Assembly (NCBI GenBank): GCA_963699085.1
Contig: CAVOTH010000004.1
Coordinates: 372,001-436,000 of the forward strand
Length of the DNA stretch: 64,000 bases
From: Bog-756 sp963699085
GTDB taxonomy: Bacteria; Actinomycetota; Acidimicrobiia; Acidimicrobiales; RAAP-2
Direction: 5' to 3'
Positions 17,258 through 26,519 of the stretch are shown piece by piece (the stretch's first letter is position 1; every line of letters begins with the position of its first letter). The notes beneath the pieces were generated by a model that saw nothing but the letters and a program-made list of their open reading frames with translations, was not told where the DNA came from and did no database searches. The translations under genes were made by a program, and so were the position numbers.

Positions 17258-18157
17258 ATGAACCTCGGCTTCGTCGGACTGGGGGCCATGGGCCTGCCGA
17301 TGACCCGGCACCTGGTGGAGTCGGGCCACGACGTGGCGGTGGCTTCGCGCAGCCAGGGGCCCATCGGTCGGGCCGTCGCCCTCGGCGCGGTGGACGGAGG
17401 GTCGCCAGCCGGCGTCGCAACGTCCGCCGACATCGTGTTCCTCTGTGTGCCGAGCTCGTCGCAGGTGGAAGAAGTGGTGACGGCGATGCTGGCCAATCTC
17501 GGTCCGGGCCAGGTGGTCGTGGACTGCTCCACCATCGACCCCGATGTGGCCCGGGCCCAGCACGAACGTGTCGCGGCAACCGGTGCGGCGTTCCTCGACG
17601 CCCCTCTCTCCGGGGGCACCGCCGGGGCCGAGGCCGGGACCCTCACTCTCATGGTCGGTGGCGACGAGGCGATACTCGACCGGGTCCGACCGACCCTCGC
17701 CGCGTTCGCCGCGCTGATCGTCCATGTCGGGGGCCCGGGGATGGGACAGGTGGTCAAGCTGTGCAACAACCTGATCTACGCCGCCCAGATGCTGGCCACC
17801 TCCGAGGCCACCGCCCTCGCCCGCAAGTCGGGCGTCGACATGGCCAAGCTCCATGACGTCCTGACCCACGCCACCGGCGACTGCGTGGCGGTGCGCACCC
17901 GCCTCCCGGTCCCCGGCGTCGTGGCGGCGAGCCCGGCCTCGAACGATTGGCAGCCGGGGTTCATGACCGACCTGATGGCCAAAGATCTCGACCTCGCACT
18001 GTCCTACGCCGGACGGATGGGCGTACCTGTCGCCTCGACGGCCACCGCCCGGCAGGTGCTCACTGCCGCCACCGTCGCCGGGTATGGCCGCGAGGACTTC
18101 TCCTCGATGGCCAAGATCATCTTCGGACTGGCCGGCCTCGGGGACGGGTCGAGATGA
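17258..18157 (+). CDS. 3-hydroxyisobutyrate dehydrogenase-family oxidoreductase
   Basis: A 299-residue beta-hydroxyacid dehydrogenase. The NAD(P) loop GFVGLGAMGLPM is at the N terminus, the substrate-binding DAPLSGGTAGAEAGTL block is near residue 111, and the catalytic Lys lies in GQVVKLCNNL near residue 169. The family includes tartronate-semialdehyde reductase and 3-hydroxyisobutyrate dehydrogenase. A clear AGGAGG precedes the ATG, and the stop overlaps the aldolase gene (ATGA). Placed between a glycosidase and an aldolase, it probably handles a sugar-acid intermediate; this is inference. Confidence 0.88.
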   Translation: MNLGFVGLGAMGLPMTRHLVESGHDVAVASRSQGPIGRAVALGAVDGGSPAGVATSADIVFLCVPSSSQVEEVVTAMLANLGPGQVVVDCSTIDPDVARAQHERVAATGAAFLDAPLSGGTAGAEAGTLTLMVGGDEAILDRVRPTLAAFAALIVHVGGPGMGQVVKLCNNLIYAAQMLATSEATALARKSGVDMAKLHDVLTHATGDCVAVRTRLPVPGVVAASPASNDWQPGFMTDLMAKDLDLALSYAGRMGVPVASTATARQVLTAATVAGYGREDFSSMAKIIFGLAGLGDGSR

Positions 18158-18921
18158 CAGCACCCCATGGCGTCGGAGATGACAGCCGACTGCTGATCCT
18201 CGCTGCCGACCATCGGCCTCGCGGCGTGCCCACGATCGAGCGCTACGACGACTATCTGGCGGCGCTGCGTGCCGCCTTGGCCCACTGCGACGGGATCCTG
18301 GCCACGGCGCAGCCGTTGGCTGATCTGGCCGCCGACAGTGGGGGCGAGGACCTGCGCACCTACCTCTCCCTCAATCGGACCGGGCTTGCCGGCTCGGCGT
18401 TCGAACTCGACGACCGGCTGGTCGCCACCGTGGGGCGGGCCGCGGCCGACGGGTGCACGGGGGTCAAGCTGATGACCCGGATCGCCCCCGACGACCCGGA
18501 CGGAGCTGCCGCCCTGGAGTTGCTCGGCCAAGTCCTCGAAGAAGCGCGCTCCGCGGGGATGGAGGCGCTCATCGAACCGATTTTCTGGCGGGACGGGCGC
18601 ATGTCCCGGGCAACCGAAGACATCGTGTTCGCCGCGGTGATCGCCCACGACCTCGGCTCGCCCCTCCTCAAGGTTCCGGTCCCGTTCGTGCCGGCGGGTC
18701 CGCAGCGGATCGCCGCCGTCCGACGGGTGGTGGAGTCGGTCGGCGTCCCGGTCCTGTTCCTGGGAGGTCCCCTCCAGGTGATCGGCGCGCCGGTGGACGA
18801 GGTCGCCCAGGACATCATCGACGGTGGCGGTGCCGGCCTGGCTGTCGGGCGATCGGTCATCGAGGACCCGGACCCGGCCGGGGTGGCCGCCCGGTTGGCG
18901 GCCATCGTCCACCCGGGATGA
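18154..18921 (+). CDS. Class I (LacD/DhnA-like) aldolase family protein
   Basis: A 255-residue TIM-barrel aldolase of the DeoC/LacD/DhnA superfamily. The opening LLILAADHRPRG is typical. GVKLMTRI and LLKVPVPF supply the two conserved lysines, the second corresponding to the Schiff-base lysine of tagatose-bisphosphate aldolase, and the phosphate-binding GGAGLAVGRSV lies near the C terminus. It would cleave or form a phosphorylated keto-sugar. ATG 18154 overlaps the dehydrogenase stop and its own stop overlaps the kinase start, so dehydrogenase, aldolase and kinase are tightly coupled. The exact substrate is unknown. Confidence 0.82.
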   Translation: MTAPHGVGDDSRLLILAADHRPRGVPTIERYDDYLAALRAALAHCDGILATAQPLADLAADSGGEDLRTYLSLNRTGLAGSAFELDDRLVATVGRAAADGCTGVKLMTRIAPDDPDGAAALELLGQVLEEARSAGMEALIEPIFWRDGRMSRATEDIVFAAVIAHDLGSPLLKVPVPFVPAGPQRIAAVRRVVESVGVPVLFLGGPLQVIGAPVDEVAQDIIDGGGAGLAVGRSVIEDPDPAGVAARLAAIVHPG

Positions 18922-20342
18922 TCCTCACGCTCGACCTCGGGACCAGCCGGGTGAAGGCGGGGCTTTGGGAGTCCGACGGACTGATCGATCTGGCCGAAGT
19001 CACGCTCCACACGGCGAGCCCGGCGCCGGGGGCGAGCGAGCAGGATGCAGCTACCTGGTGGGACGGGGTGGTGGAGGCGTGCGCCGCGCTGGCGGGGCGG
19101 GTTCCGGGTCGATTCGGCGGAGTCGGGGCGATCTCGTGCACGGGTGCCCGACAGACGTTCGGGCTCTTCGACGCGACGGGCGCGCCGGTGGGCCCCGCCA
19201 TCGTGTGGTCCGACGGCCGGTCCGCCGGGGTGGGGGATCGACCGGGCGGGAAGGACGGTGCGGGTCGGGCGACCTCGGTGGTGGATCGGCTGGCGTGGGT
19301 GGCGGCCACCCGTGCCGACCAGCTCGAGCGGTGCCAATGGATCTTGGGCCCACGCGACCGGGTGGTGTGGAAACTGACCGGGGAGGTGGCCACCGATCCG
19401 ACGATGGCTTCACTGACCGGCTGCTACGGACCCGACGGCACGGTGGTCGAGGAGGTCGCCCGGATGGTGGGCCAACGGCTGCCAGTGGTCATGCCCTCCG
19501 AGACCGTGATGGGAACGGTGCCACCGGACGTCGCCACCGGCCTCGGCCTCCCGGCCGGCGTTCCGGTGGTGATCGGGGCGGGTGACCGCCAGTGTGAGAT
19601 GTTGGGCACAGATGCCAGCGCCAGCACCCCGATGGTCAGTTGGGGGACGACGGCGAACGTGTCGATGCCGGTGGGGCTGACACCGGTGCCACCACCACCC
19701 GGGGTCGTTTCGAGCCGTGCCGTAGGCGGATGGCAGCTCGAGGGCGGGACCTCGGCCGCCGGTTCCCTCCTGTCGTGGCTGTCCGCGCTGTGTGGCCGGT
19801 CACTATCCGAACTGTCCGAACTGGCGGCTTCGAGCCCGCCCGGGGCGCGCGGCGTGACCGCCGTTCCGTGGCTGTCCGGTGCCCGCGCTCCGTGGTGGCG
19901 CCCGGGAGCCCGGGCCGGGTTCGTGGGCCTGTCCACCGGGCACGGACCCGGTGACCTGGCCCGGGCCGTGTTCGAGGCGGTGGCCCGGGACGTGCAGCGC
20001 TGTCTGGCCCGGATGGAAGCCCGCCAGCCGGCCGGTCCCTTGGTGACCGAGCTCGGTCTGGCCGGAGGCGCCGCCGATACGCCGGTGTGGATCGAGGTGC
20101 TCACCGGCATCACCGGGCTGCCGGTCCGGCTTCGCCGTTCGGGTCAGGCAGCCTCGGCCGGCGCTGCTCTGCTCGGTGCCGGAGCCGTCGGCAGTCACTG
20201 GGCCATCGACACGGTTGACCCGGTTGTCGAACGACATGGCGTGGATCCGGCGGTTGCCCGCTTCTACGCCGACCGTGTGACCCACGACAATGCGGTGGCC
20301 GGCATCCTCGTCGACCTCGAGGCGCCACCACCGTGCGGATGA
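18918..20342 (+). CDS. FGGY-family carbohydrate kinase
   Basis: A 474-residue xylulokinase-like kinase. The N-terminal phosphate loop is LTLDLGTSRVKAGLWE. The substrate-domain segment IVWSDGRSAG and the second-domain GAGDRQCEMLG motif follow, with GLAGGAADTPVWIEVLTGITG near the C terminus. It would phosphorylate a pentulose, hexulose or polyol before the adjacent aldolase cleaves it. ATG 18918 overlaps the aldolase stop (ATGA). A second FGGY kinase in the window (2838-4286) is only distantly similar. Confidence 0.88.
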   Translation: MILTLDLGTSRVKAGLWESDGLIDLAEVTLHTASPAPGASEQDAATWWDGVVEACAALAGRVPGRFGGVGAISCTGARQTFGLFDATGAPVGPAIVWSDGRSAGVGDRPGGKDGAGRATSVVDRLAWVAATRADQLERCQWILGPRDRVVWKLTGEVATDPTMASLTGCYGPDGTVVEEVARMVGQRLPVVMPSETVMGTVPPDVATGLGLPAGVPVVIGAGDRQCEMLGTDASASTPMVSWGTTANVSMPVGLTPVPPPPGVVSSRAVGGWQLEGGTSAAGSLLSWLSALCGRSLSELSELAASSPPGARGVTAVPWLSGARAPWWRPGARAGFVGLSTGHGPGDLARAVFEAVARDVQRCLARMEARQPAGPLVTELGLAGGAADTPVWIEVLTGITGLPVRLRRSGQAASAGAALLGAGAVGSHWAIDTVDPVVERHGVDPAVARFYADRVTHDNAVAGILVDLEAPPPCG

Positions 20343-20437
20343 CGACGGTGGCGGACGCACGCCCGGACCACCGGCACCCATGCGGCGTTGCCGTTCGGCG
20401 GGCGGCCGTAGACCGGGCCCGACCTCGGGTACGCGGG

Positions 20438-20443
20438 TAGGGT
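20438..20443 (+). promoter_or_regulatory. Putative -10 (TAGGGT) of MFS-LivF gene
   Basis: TAGGGT lies 9 nt before the ATG at 20453 and no Shine-Dalgarno is present, which would fit a leaderless or near-leaderless transcript. The 110-bp gap from 20343 shows no other feature. Confidence 0.35.
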
Positions 20444-20452
20444 TCCCCGGCA

Positions 20453-22657
20453 ATGGGCGACCAGGTGCGGTTCGACTTCGCGGTCCCCGACGAGCTGCTC
20501 CAGGAGGTCGTGGCCCGATCGGGCCGACCTGAATTCATCGCCGACCTGGCGGTGATGCCCGGCACCGGCGAAGGCAAGCCACCTCCCCTCACCGGCATTC
20601 TGCGACAGTACGGCTACGCCCCACTGGTGCTCCTCACGGCGGCGGCCATCGTGCCCGATACGTTCGGGAACGGGATCTCGGTCATCGGACAGAATCTCGA
20701 ACACTCCTTCCATATCCACGATGCCGCGCTGGGAGCGGTGACGTTCGTGGCGGCGATCGCTCAGTTGGCCTGGGCGGTGCCGCTGGCCCTGTGGGCCGAC
20801 CGGGGCAGCCGAAAGGTGGTTGCCGGGGTCGCTCTCCTGGTGTTCTCCGTGGTCGCCCCCTTCATGGCCCTGGCGCCGAACGTGTGGGCGTTCACCTTCC
20901 TCTACCTGGTGGCCTCGGTGGGATTCAACGTCAGTGAGACCGTCCACAACTCGTACCTGTCAGACGCCTACCCCACCGAGGGACGCGGTCGGATTTTCAG
21001 TTGGCACAACCTCTCGGACCCGCTGTCCCTCACCATCGGGATCCTCGTCTTCTCCCTCGTCGTCGCCGTTGGGCACAGTTGGCGGTGGGGCATGCTCATC
21101 GCACTGGCCGGGGTGCCCATCGCCCTGTCGCTGTTCACCCTGCGTGAGCCGGACAAGGGACAGAACGAGTCGAGTCACATTTTGAAGGCATCGGGGATGG
21201 ACGTCCATGCCCAACAGGGGAAGGCGCCCCGGGTCCTGCTCGGTGCGGCGACGACCCGCCTGCTGAGGATCCGCTCCATCTACTTCGAGCTCGTCGCCGT
21301 GTCGATCCTCGGTTTCGCCGGCACCGGGGGACCACTGTTCGGCAACCTCTACTTCGCCCGTCGTTGGGGCCTCGACACCGCCCAGCGGGGCGAGGTCACC
21401 TCCATCATCGGCCTGGCCGCATTCCTCGGGCTACCAGTCGCCTATGTGATCGGCGACCGGATGTTCCGGCGATCGCCCGAGCGGCCCCTGGTGGTGGCCG
21501 GGATCTGTATCTCCGTCTACGGCGTCGTATTCGTGACCTCCCTCTACATGCCGCAGTTGTGGATGGTGGTGGCCCTCCAGCTCGTAGCCACGGCGGCCAT
21601 CTCGCCGCTGGCCATCTGCATCTTCTTGACCTTGGCCGCCACCGCACCACCCGAGATGCGAACGATCTGCTTCGCCCTCTTCGGCGTGGCCGCACTGGTG
21701 TTCGGGGGCTTCGCCGGCGGGGTGCTTCTCGGGGCGGTGAGCGACGCCGCCGGGTACCTGCACGGCCCGACGGTGGCGCTCACCATCATCGGCCCGGTGT
21801 GCGTCATAGGTGGAATCATGCTGCTGGTCGGTTCCCGGTACGTGAGGCGGGACATCTCGATGGTCATCGAGGACGTCCTCGAGCGCTACGGCGAAGGGAA
21901 GCGCCGCCAGGCCGAGGGTGGGGTGCTGGCACTGCAGGTGCACAACCTCGATGTCAGTTACGGCGCCAACCAGGTGCTCTTCGACGTGAACGTCGATGTG
22001 GCCGACGGGGAGATCGTGGCCCTGCTCGGCACCAACGGCGCAGGCAAGTCGACCCTCCTGCGGGCCGTGTCCGGACTCGAGCACCCCCACCGCGGCGTGA
22101 TCCGCATCTTCGGGGTCACCTGCACCTTCCTCGAGCCGGAGCAGATCGTCGACCAGCACGTGGGCCTGCTGGTGGGCGGGAAGATGACGTTTCCCGGTCT
22201 GACGGTGCGGGACAACCTCCTCCTCGGGGCGTACTCGCTCCGGGGTCGGGGCACGGCGGCCCGGGTGGCGGTCGACGACGCCCTCGACCGGTTTCCCGAA
22301 CTGGCCTCGAGGCTGCACCAACTCGCCGGCTCACTCTCGGGCGGCGAGCAGCAGATGTTGGCGCTGGCCCGGGTGATGATGACGGCGCCCCGGTTGCTGA
22401 TGATCGACGAGTTGGGTCTCGGCTTGGCCCCGATGATCGCCGACCGGCTCATGGACATCGTGCGGCAGGTCAACCGTGAGGGGACCACCGTGGTGCTGGT
22501 GGAGCAGAGTGTCAACCGGGCGATGAGCCTGGCCCATCGGTCGATCTTCCTCGAGCGCGGCCAGGTGCGCTTCGACGGTCCCACCGCCGACCTGCTCGAG
22601 CGGACCGACCTGCTGCGCCCGGTGTTCCTCGGTGCAGCCATGGACGGACTGGGCTAG
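20453..22657 (+). CDS. MFS permease fused to a LivF-type ABC ATPase
   Basis: A 734-residue fusion. Residues about 45-470 form a 12-helix major facilitator domain, with the loop ALWADRGSRKVVAG resembling the MFS signature between helices 2 and 3 and a central cytoplasmic loop. Residues about 490-734 form a complete ABC ATPase of the LivF type: Walker A GTNGAGKST near 525, signature LSGGEQQ near 627 and Walker B LLMIDE near 648. No frameshift or stop separates the halves. LivH-LivM fusion and LivG genes follow at once, so this ATPase probably replaces LivF in a Liv-type importer, with an extra secondary-transporter domain attached. Substrate and coupling mode are unknown. Confidence 0.88.
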   Translation: MGDQVRFDFAVPDELLQEVVARSGRPEFIADLAVMPGTGEGKPPPLTGILRQYGYAPLVLLTAAAIVPDTFGNGISVIGQNLEHSFHIHDAALGAVTFVAAIAQLAWAVPLALWADRGSRKVVAGVALLVFSVVAPFMALAPNVWAFTFLYLVASVGFNVSETVHNSYLSDAYPTEGRGRIFSWHNLSDPLSLTIGILVFSLVVAVGHSWRWGMLIALAGVPIALSLFTLREPDKGQNESSHILKASGMDVHAQQGKAPRVLLGAATTRLLRIRSIYFELVAVSILGFAGTGGPLFGNLYFARRWGLDTAQRGEVTSIIGLAAFLGLPVAYVIGDRMFRRSPERPLVVAGICISVYGVVFVTSLYMPQLWMVVALQLVATAAISPLAICIFLTLAATAPPEMRTICFALFGVAALVFGGFAGGVLLGAVSDAAGYLHGPTVALTIIGPVCVIGGIMLLVGSRYVRRDISMVIEDVLERYGEGKRRQAEGGVLALQVHNLDVSYGANQVLFDVNVDVADGEIVALLGTNGAGKSTLLRAVSGLEHPHRGVIRIFGVTCTFLEPEQIVDQHVGLLVGGKMTFPGLTVRDNLLLGAYSLRGRGTAARVAVDDALDRFPELASRLHQLAGSLSGGEQQMLALARVMMTAPRLLMIDELGLGLAPMIADRLMDIVRQVNREGTTVVLVEQSVNRAMSLAHRSIFLERGQVRFDGPTADLLERTDLLRPVFLGAAMDGLG

Positions 22658-22665
22658 GGGCCACC

Positions 22666-24645
22666 GTGTCGGTGCCCAACTTCGTCCTCGTCCAGGGGGT
22701 GATCACCGGACTCGGGTACGGCCTACTGGCCATGGGCCTCGTCCTCATCTACAAGACGAATCGGGTCCTCAACTTCGCCCAGGGTCAGCTGGGGGTGGTG
22801 GCCGCCGTATTCCTGGTGAAGTGCTTCTACGACTTCGGGTTCAACTACTGGTTCTCACTGGTGTTGGCGCTCGGCCTGGCGGCCGCGGCCGGCGCGCTGT
22901 CCGAGCTGCTCCTGCGGCGGCTCGCTGATCGCCCGAGGGTTCTGGTCATGGTGGCCACCATCGGACTCAGCCAGGTGCTGTTCGTGTTCACCGCCCTCCC
23001 TTTCATCCGCCCGAAGAACCTCTACAAGCCGTTCCCGGTGCCGGTCGACGTGTCCTTCCACCTGGGCACGTTCATCTTCACCCCGGGTGAGGTGATGACG
23101 CTGGTGATCGCACCTCTCGTCGCCATCGGCCTGGCCGCACTGGTCAAATGGTCCACCTGGGGCCTGGCCATGCGGGCCATGGCCGAGAACAGGGACTCGG
23201 CCCGACTCTCGGGGGTGTGGACCCGGAGGACGTCCACCATCGCCTGGACGGTGGCCGGGGTGCTCTCGGCCTTCACCGCCGTCCTCACCTCACCCGGCCA
23301 GACCTCGTCGCTGACCGAAGTACTGAATCCTGAGCTGTTGGTCCTGGCGCTGACCGCGGCCATCGTCGGCGCCATGACCAGCCTGACGGTGGCCTTCGTA
23401 TCGGCCATCGCCATCGGCGTGGTCCAGGAGGTCCTGGTGTGGAACCTGAACAGCACGGCCCAGGTGGACCTCGCACTGTTCGCCCTGGTCATGGTGGTCC
23501 TGCTCGTGCGGGTGGCGGCCCTGCAGACCGGTGGACGGCGCGATGAGCGCTCCAGCTGGCTCGAGGGGACCCATCCGGGCCTGCGCAACGACAGCCCTCG
23601 CCGTATCCGGGTGGGCAGCGTAGGGACCTGGTCGGCCGTGGTGGTGGCCGCGTTGCTGCCACTGGTGCTGAGTACAGGACGCACCTACCTGCTATCGCAG
23701 ATCTGCATCTACGCGGTCATTGCGCTGTCGATGACCGTCCTGACCGGCTGGGCCGGTCAGGTGTCGCTCGGCCAGTTCGGCCTGGTGGCGGTGGGGGCGC
23801 TCATGGCCGCCCATCTGGGTTCGAGCGTGCCCCTGGTGCTCCTTCTCCCGCTGGCCGGGGCGGTGACCGCGGTGGTGGCCATCGTGGTCGGGCTCCCGGC
23901 CCTCCGGGTGCGGGGCCTGTACCTGGCGGTGAGCACCCTCGCCTTCAACCTGTGGTTCATGGGGTCGGTGCTGAACACGCCGTGCTGGAACGTCCCGCTG
24001 GTGGGCCGGCGGCTCTGCACCGGACTCCCCGAACCCCAGTCGACCCTGGTCGCCCGCCCGGACCTGTTCGGGGTGGGGCTCGGGACGGAGCGGGCATTCG
24101 CGTGGTTCTCCCTGGGGGTTCTCATCCTCACGGTACTGATGGTCCGGGTATGGCGGGACCACGGGGTAGCCCGTCGACTGATGGCGGTGCGCGACAACGA
24201 GACGGTCGCCGGGGCCACCGGCATCCCCATCGGTCGGACCAAGTTGTTGGCGTTCGCCCTCTCCGGATTCATCGCCGGCTACGCCGGGGTCTGCCTCGCC
24301 TTCGCCACCGAGCGGATCTCCTCTGCGACGTTCGACCCGTCCTATTCGGTGCTGGTCATCTCCATGGTGGTGATCGGCGGGTTGGGCTCGATCGACGGCG
24401 CCGTCCTCGGTGCGCTCTACCTGGTCGGGATCCCCGCCATGATGGGGACCACGCCCACCATCCAGTTCCTCACCAGCGGCCTCGGACTCCTGGCCTTCAT
24501 CCTGTACCTCCCCGGTGGACTGGCCGATCTCCTCCACCGCCTCGGCGACCTGGTGACTCTCGGTGTCGACCGGATGCTCCCCGGGAGAGGCAGCCCCCCG
24601 GCACCGGAACACCCTGGTGCGGTCGAAGCACAGGTGGTGTCGTGA
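22666..24645 (+). CDS. LivH-LivM fused branched-chain-type ABC permease
   Basis: A 659-residue membrane protein joining both permeases of a Liv-type importer. Residues 1-290 match LivH (GLGYGLLAMGLVLIYKTNRVLNFAQGQLG, then NRDSARLSGV). A charged linker (RRDERSSWLEGTHPG) follows, and residues about 315-659 match LivM (LTGWAGQVSLGQFGLVAVGA, and the EAA-like RLMAVRDNETVAGATGIP loop). GTG 22666 starts 8 bp after the MFS-LivF stop, and the end overlaps livG (GTGA). It moves the solute across the membrane, powered by the two ATPases on either side. Confidence 0.92.
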   Translation: MSVPNFVLVQGVITGLGYGLLAMGLVLIYKTNRVLNFAQGQLGVVAAVFLVKCFYDFGFNYWFSLVLALGLAAAAGALSELLLRRLADRPRVLVMVATIGLSQVLFVFTALPFIRPKNLYKPFPVPVDVSFHLGTFIFTPGEVMTLVIAPLVAIGLAALVKWSTWGLAMRAMAENRDSARLSGVWTRRTSTIAWTVAGVLSAFTAVLTSPGQTSSLTEVLNPELLVLALTAAIVGAMTSLTVAFVSAIAIGVVQEVLVWNLNSTAQVDLALFALVMVVLLVRVAALQTGGRRDERSSWLEGTHPGLRNDSPRRIRVGSVGTWSAVVVAALLPLVLSTGRTYLLSQICIYAVIALSMTVLTGWAGQVSLGQFGLVAVGALMAAHLGSSVPLVLLLPLAGAVTAVVAIVVGLPALRVRGLYLAVSTLAFNLWFMGSVLNTPCWNVPLVGRRLCTGLPEPQSTLVARPDLFGVGLGTERAFAWFSLGVLILTVLMVRVWRDHGVARRLMAVRDNETVAGATGIPIGRTKLLAFALSGFIAGYAGVCLAFATERISSATFDPSYSVLVISMVVIGGLGSIDGAVLGALYLVGIPAMMGTTPTIQFLTSGLGLLAFILYLPGGLADLLHRLGDLVTLGVDRMLPGRGSPPAPEHPGAVEAQVVS

Positions 24646-25514
24646 GCGTCGAGGGGTTCGCCGATGCCCGGGGGCCGGCCCGGCTCGAATTATCGGCGGT
24701 GGTCGTGGACTTCGGTGGGCTGCGGGCGGTGGACAGTGTCGACCTCACGGTCGAACCGGGATCGGTGATCGGCCTGATCGGGCCCAACGGATCCGGCAAG
24801 ACGACACTGCTCGACGTCATCTCGGGTCAGGTCACTCCGGCCAGTGGGTCGGTGCGGCTGGACGGCCGATCACTGGGCCGGTACCTCCCCGAGCAGCGGG
24901 CTTCCCTGGGGATCGTGCGCTCCTACCAGGACTGTCGGCTCTTCCCCGAGCTCACCGTGGAGGAGGTGCTCCTGCTCACCCTCGACGCCAGACGGCCCGT
25001 CGGCGTCATGGCGGCGACGTTGCGTACGCCGTGGTCCCGGCACGCCGAACGGGACAAGCGGGCAGCAGTGGACGAGGTGATCGATTCATTCGGGATCGAT
25101 CGATTCCGAGGGCACCAGGTGGTTCAGCTGTCGACCGGCACCCGGCGGGTGGTCGACCTGGCGTCGATGGTGCTGGCCCGTCCCCGGTTGCTGCTCCTCG
25201 ACGAGCCCACTGCCGGTATCGCCCAACGCGAGGCCGAGGCGTTCGTCCCGCTTCTCCGGCGACTGCACCAGATCGCTGACACCACGGTGGTCCTGGTGGA
25301 GCACGACGTGCCGCTGGTATTCGCCCTGTGCACCCACGTCGTGATGCTCGAAACCGGGTCGGTGGTGTCGTCGGGTCCACCCGACGAGGTCGCCCGTGAT
25401 CCACGCGCCCTGGCGGCGTACCTCGGCGCCAGTGCGGAGGCCCTGGCCGTGTCCGGGCCCGCGGCACCCGGCGCCGCCCGCCCGCCCGACCGACACGGCC
25501 GGGGTGTCGACTGA
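24642..25514 (+). CDS. livG: LivG-type ABC transporter ATP-binding protein
   Basis: A 290-residue ATPase. Walker A GPNGSGKTT is near residue 46, Walker B LLLLDEPTAG near 183 and the switch His in VVLVEHDVP. The signature is LSTGTRR rather than LSGGQ, a variant common in actinobacterial LivG-like proteins. GTG 24642 overlaps the permease stop (GTGA). The C-terminal 25 residues are Ala/Pro-rich and unconserved. It should pair with the LivF domain of the MFS fusion. Confidence 0.9.
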   Translation: MSVEGFADARGPARLELSAVVVDFGGLRAVDSVDLTVEPGSVIGLIGPNGSGKTTLLDVISGQVTPASGSVRLDGRSLGRYLPEQRASLGIVRSYQDCRLFPELTVEEVLLLTLDARRPVGVMAATLRTPWSRHAERDKRAAVDEVIDSFGIDRFRGHQVVQLSTGTRRVVDLASMVLARPRLLLLDEPTAGIAQREAEAFVPLLRRLHQIADTTVVLVEHDVPLVFALCTHVVMLETGSVVSSGPPDEVARDPRALAAYLGASAEALAVSGPAAPGAARPPDRHGRGVD

Positions 25515-25530
25515 CGGGGGTGTCGACTGA
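25501..25530. repeat. Tandem duplication of the livG stop region
   Basis: GGGGTGTCGACTGA at 25501-25514, which ends with the livG stop, is repeated at 25517-25530 after a 2-nt insert, giving a second in-frame-looking stop downstream. Confidence 0.85.
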
Positions 25531-25545
25531 AGAGGCCGGCGCTAC

Positions 25546-26397
25546 TCAGCGTCGGGGCATGGCCGGACCGAACGGGACGTCCCCCCGGATGGTGACCCGG
25601 TGGGCGACCCGCAGGGCGTCCCCGTAGTCGTCGAGGGCGTAGTGGAGGGTGGCCCGGTTGTCCCAGAATGCCACCGAGCCGGGGCGCCACCGGAACCGGC
25701 AGGTGAGCTCGGGCTGTTGGCAGTGGCGATACAGCATGTCCAGGACGGCGGCGCTCTCGTGGGTCGACAGGTCGAAGATCGACTGGGTGAACTGGGGGTT
25801 GACGAACAGGCCCTTGCGGCCTGTCTCGGGGTGCTCGCGGACCACCGGGTGGAGGGCGGGGAGCAGCTTGTCGTGGTGCTCGCCGTTCCAGTCGTAGCCG
25901 CCGCGGCTGTCGACATCGGCGGCGAACCACGGGTCGAAGTGGATGGCGATCAGCTCCTCGCACATGGCCCGGACCGGCGGGGACAGGCGGTCGTACGCGT
26001 CCTGGAGGCTCGACCACTCGGTGTCGCCGCCGTCCTCCGGACAGGTGATCATCGAGAGGATCGAGCCGAGGGGCGGAGTCTGGAGGAACGTCACATCGGT
26101 ATGCCACCAGCTGGCCCGGTCCACCCGGCCGTCGATGGCCAGAACCTGAGGATGGTCGGTCAACGCCGGAAGGACGGGATGTCCCTCGGTGAGCTCGCCG
26201 AACTGCCGCCCGAACGCCGCCAGTTGCTCGTCGGTGAGGTGTTGGTCGCGGAAGAACACGACGTGATGGGTGTTGAGGGCGCCTCGGATGGCGGCCACTG
26301 TCGTGTCGTCGAGTGGCCGGGACAGGTCGACGCCGTGCAGTTCGGCGCCGATGATGGGCGACAGGGGCCGGACCTCGATCGTGTGGACGCTCGCCAT
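25546..26397 (-). CDS. TauD/TfdA-family 2-oxoglutarate dioxygenase
   Basis: A 283-residue Fe(II)/2-oxoglutarate dioxygenase. The opening GAELHGVDLSRPL, the iron ligands His99 and Asp101 (WWHTDVTF), and distal His266 with the nearby Arg271 (AHRVTIRGD) are all present, so it should be active. Relatives use taurine, 2,4-D or other sulfonates, phenoxyacids or esters. ATG 26397 is preferred over one six codons upstream because MASVHTIEVRPL aligns with the family N terminus. It converges with livG. Confidence 0.88.
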   Translation of the reverse strand: MASVHTIEVRPLSPIIGAELHGVDLSRPLDDTTVAAIRGALNTHHVVFFRDQHLTDEQLAAFGRQFGELTEGHPVLPALTDHPQVLAIDGRVDRASWWHTDVTFLQTPPLGSILSMITCPEDGGDTEWSSLQDAYDRLSPPVRAMCEELIAIHFDPWFAADVDSRGGYDWNGEHHDKLLPALHPVVREHPETGRKGLFVNPQFTQSIFDLSTHESAAVLDMLYRHCQQPELTCRFRWRPGSVAFWDNRATLHYALDDYGDALRVAHRVTIRGDVPFGPAMPRR

Positions 26398-26519
26398 CAG
26401 TCCAGTGTGACCCACCGGCCGGTGCCGGTTCCACCAGTCGCCGCCGGTGGCCGATCGGCGGCTGTGGCAACGTGGTCCCGGCGATCGGGCCCACGGCCCC
26501 GGGGAAAGGACGGACGATC

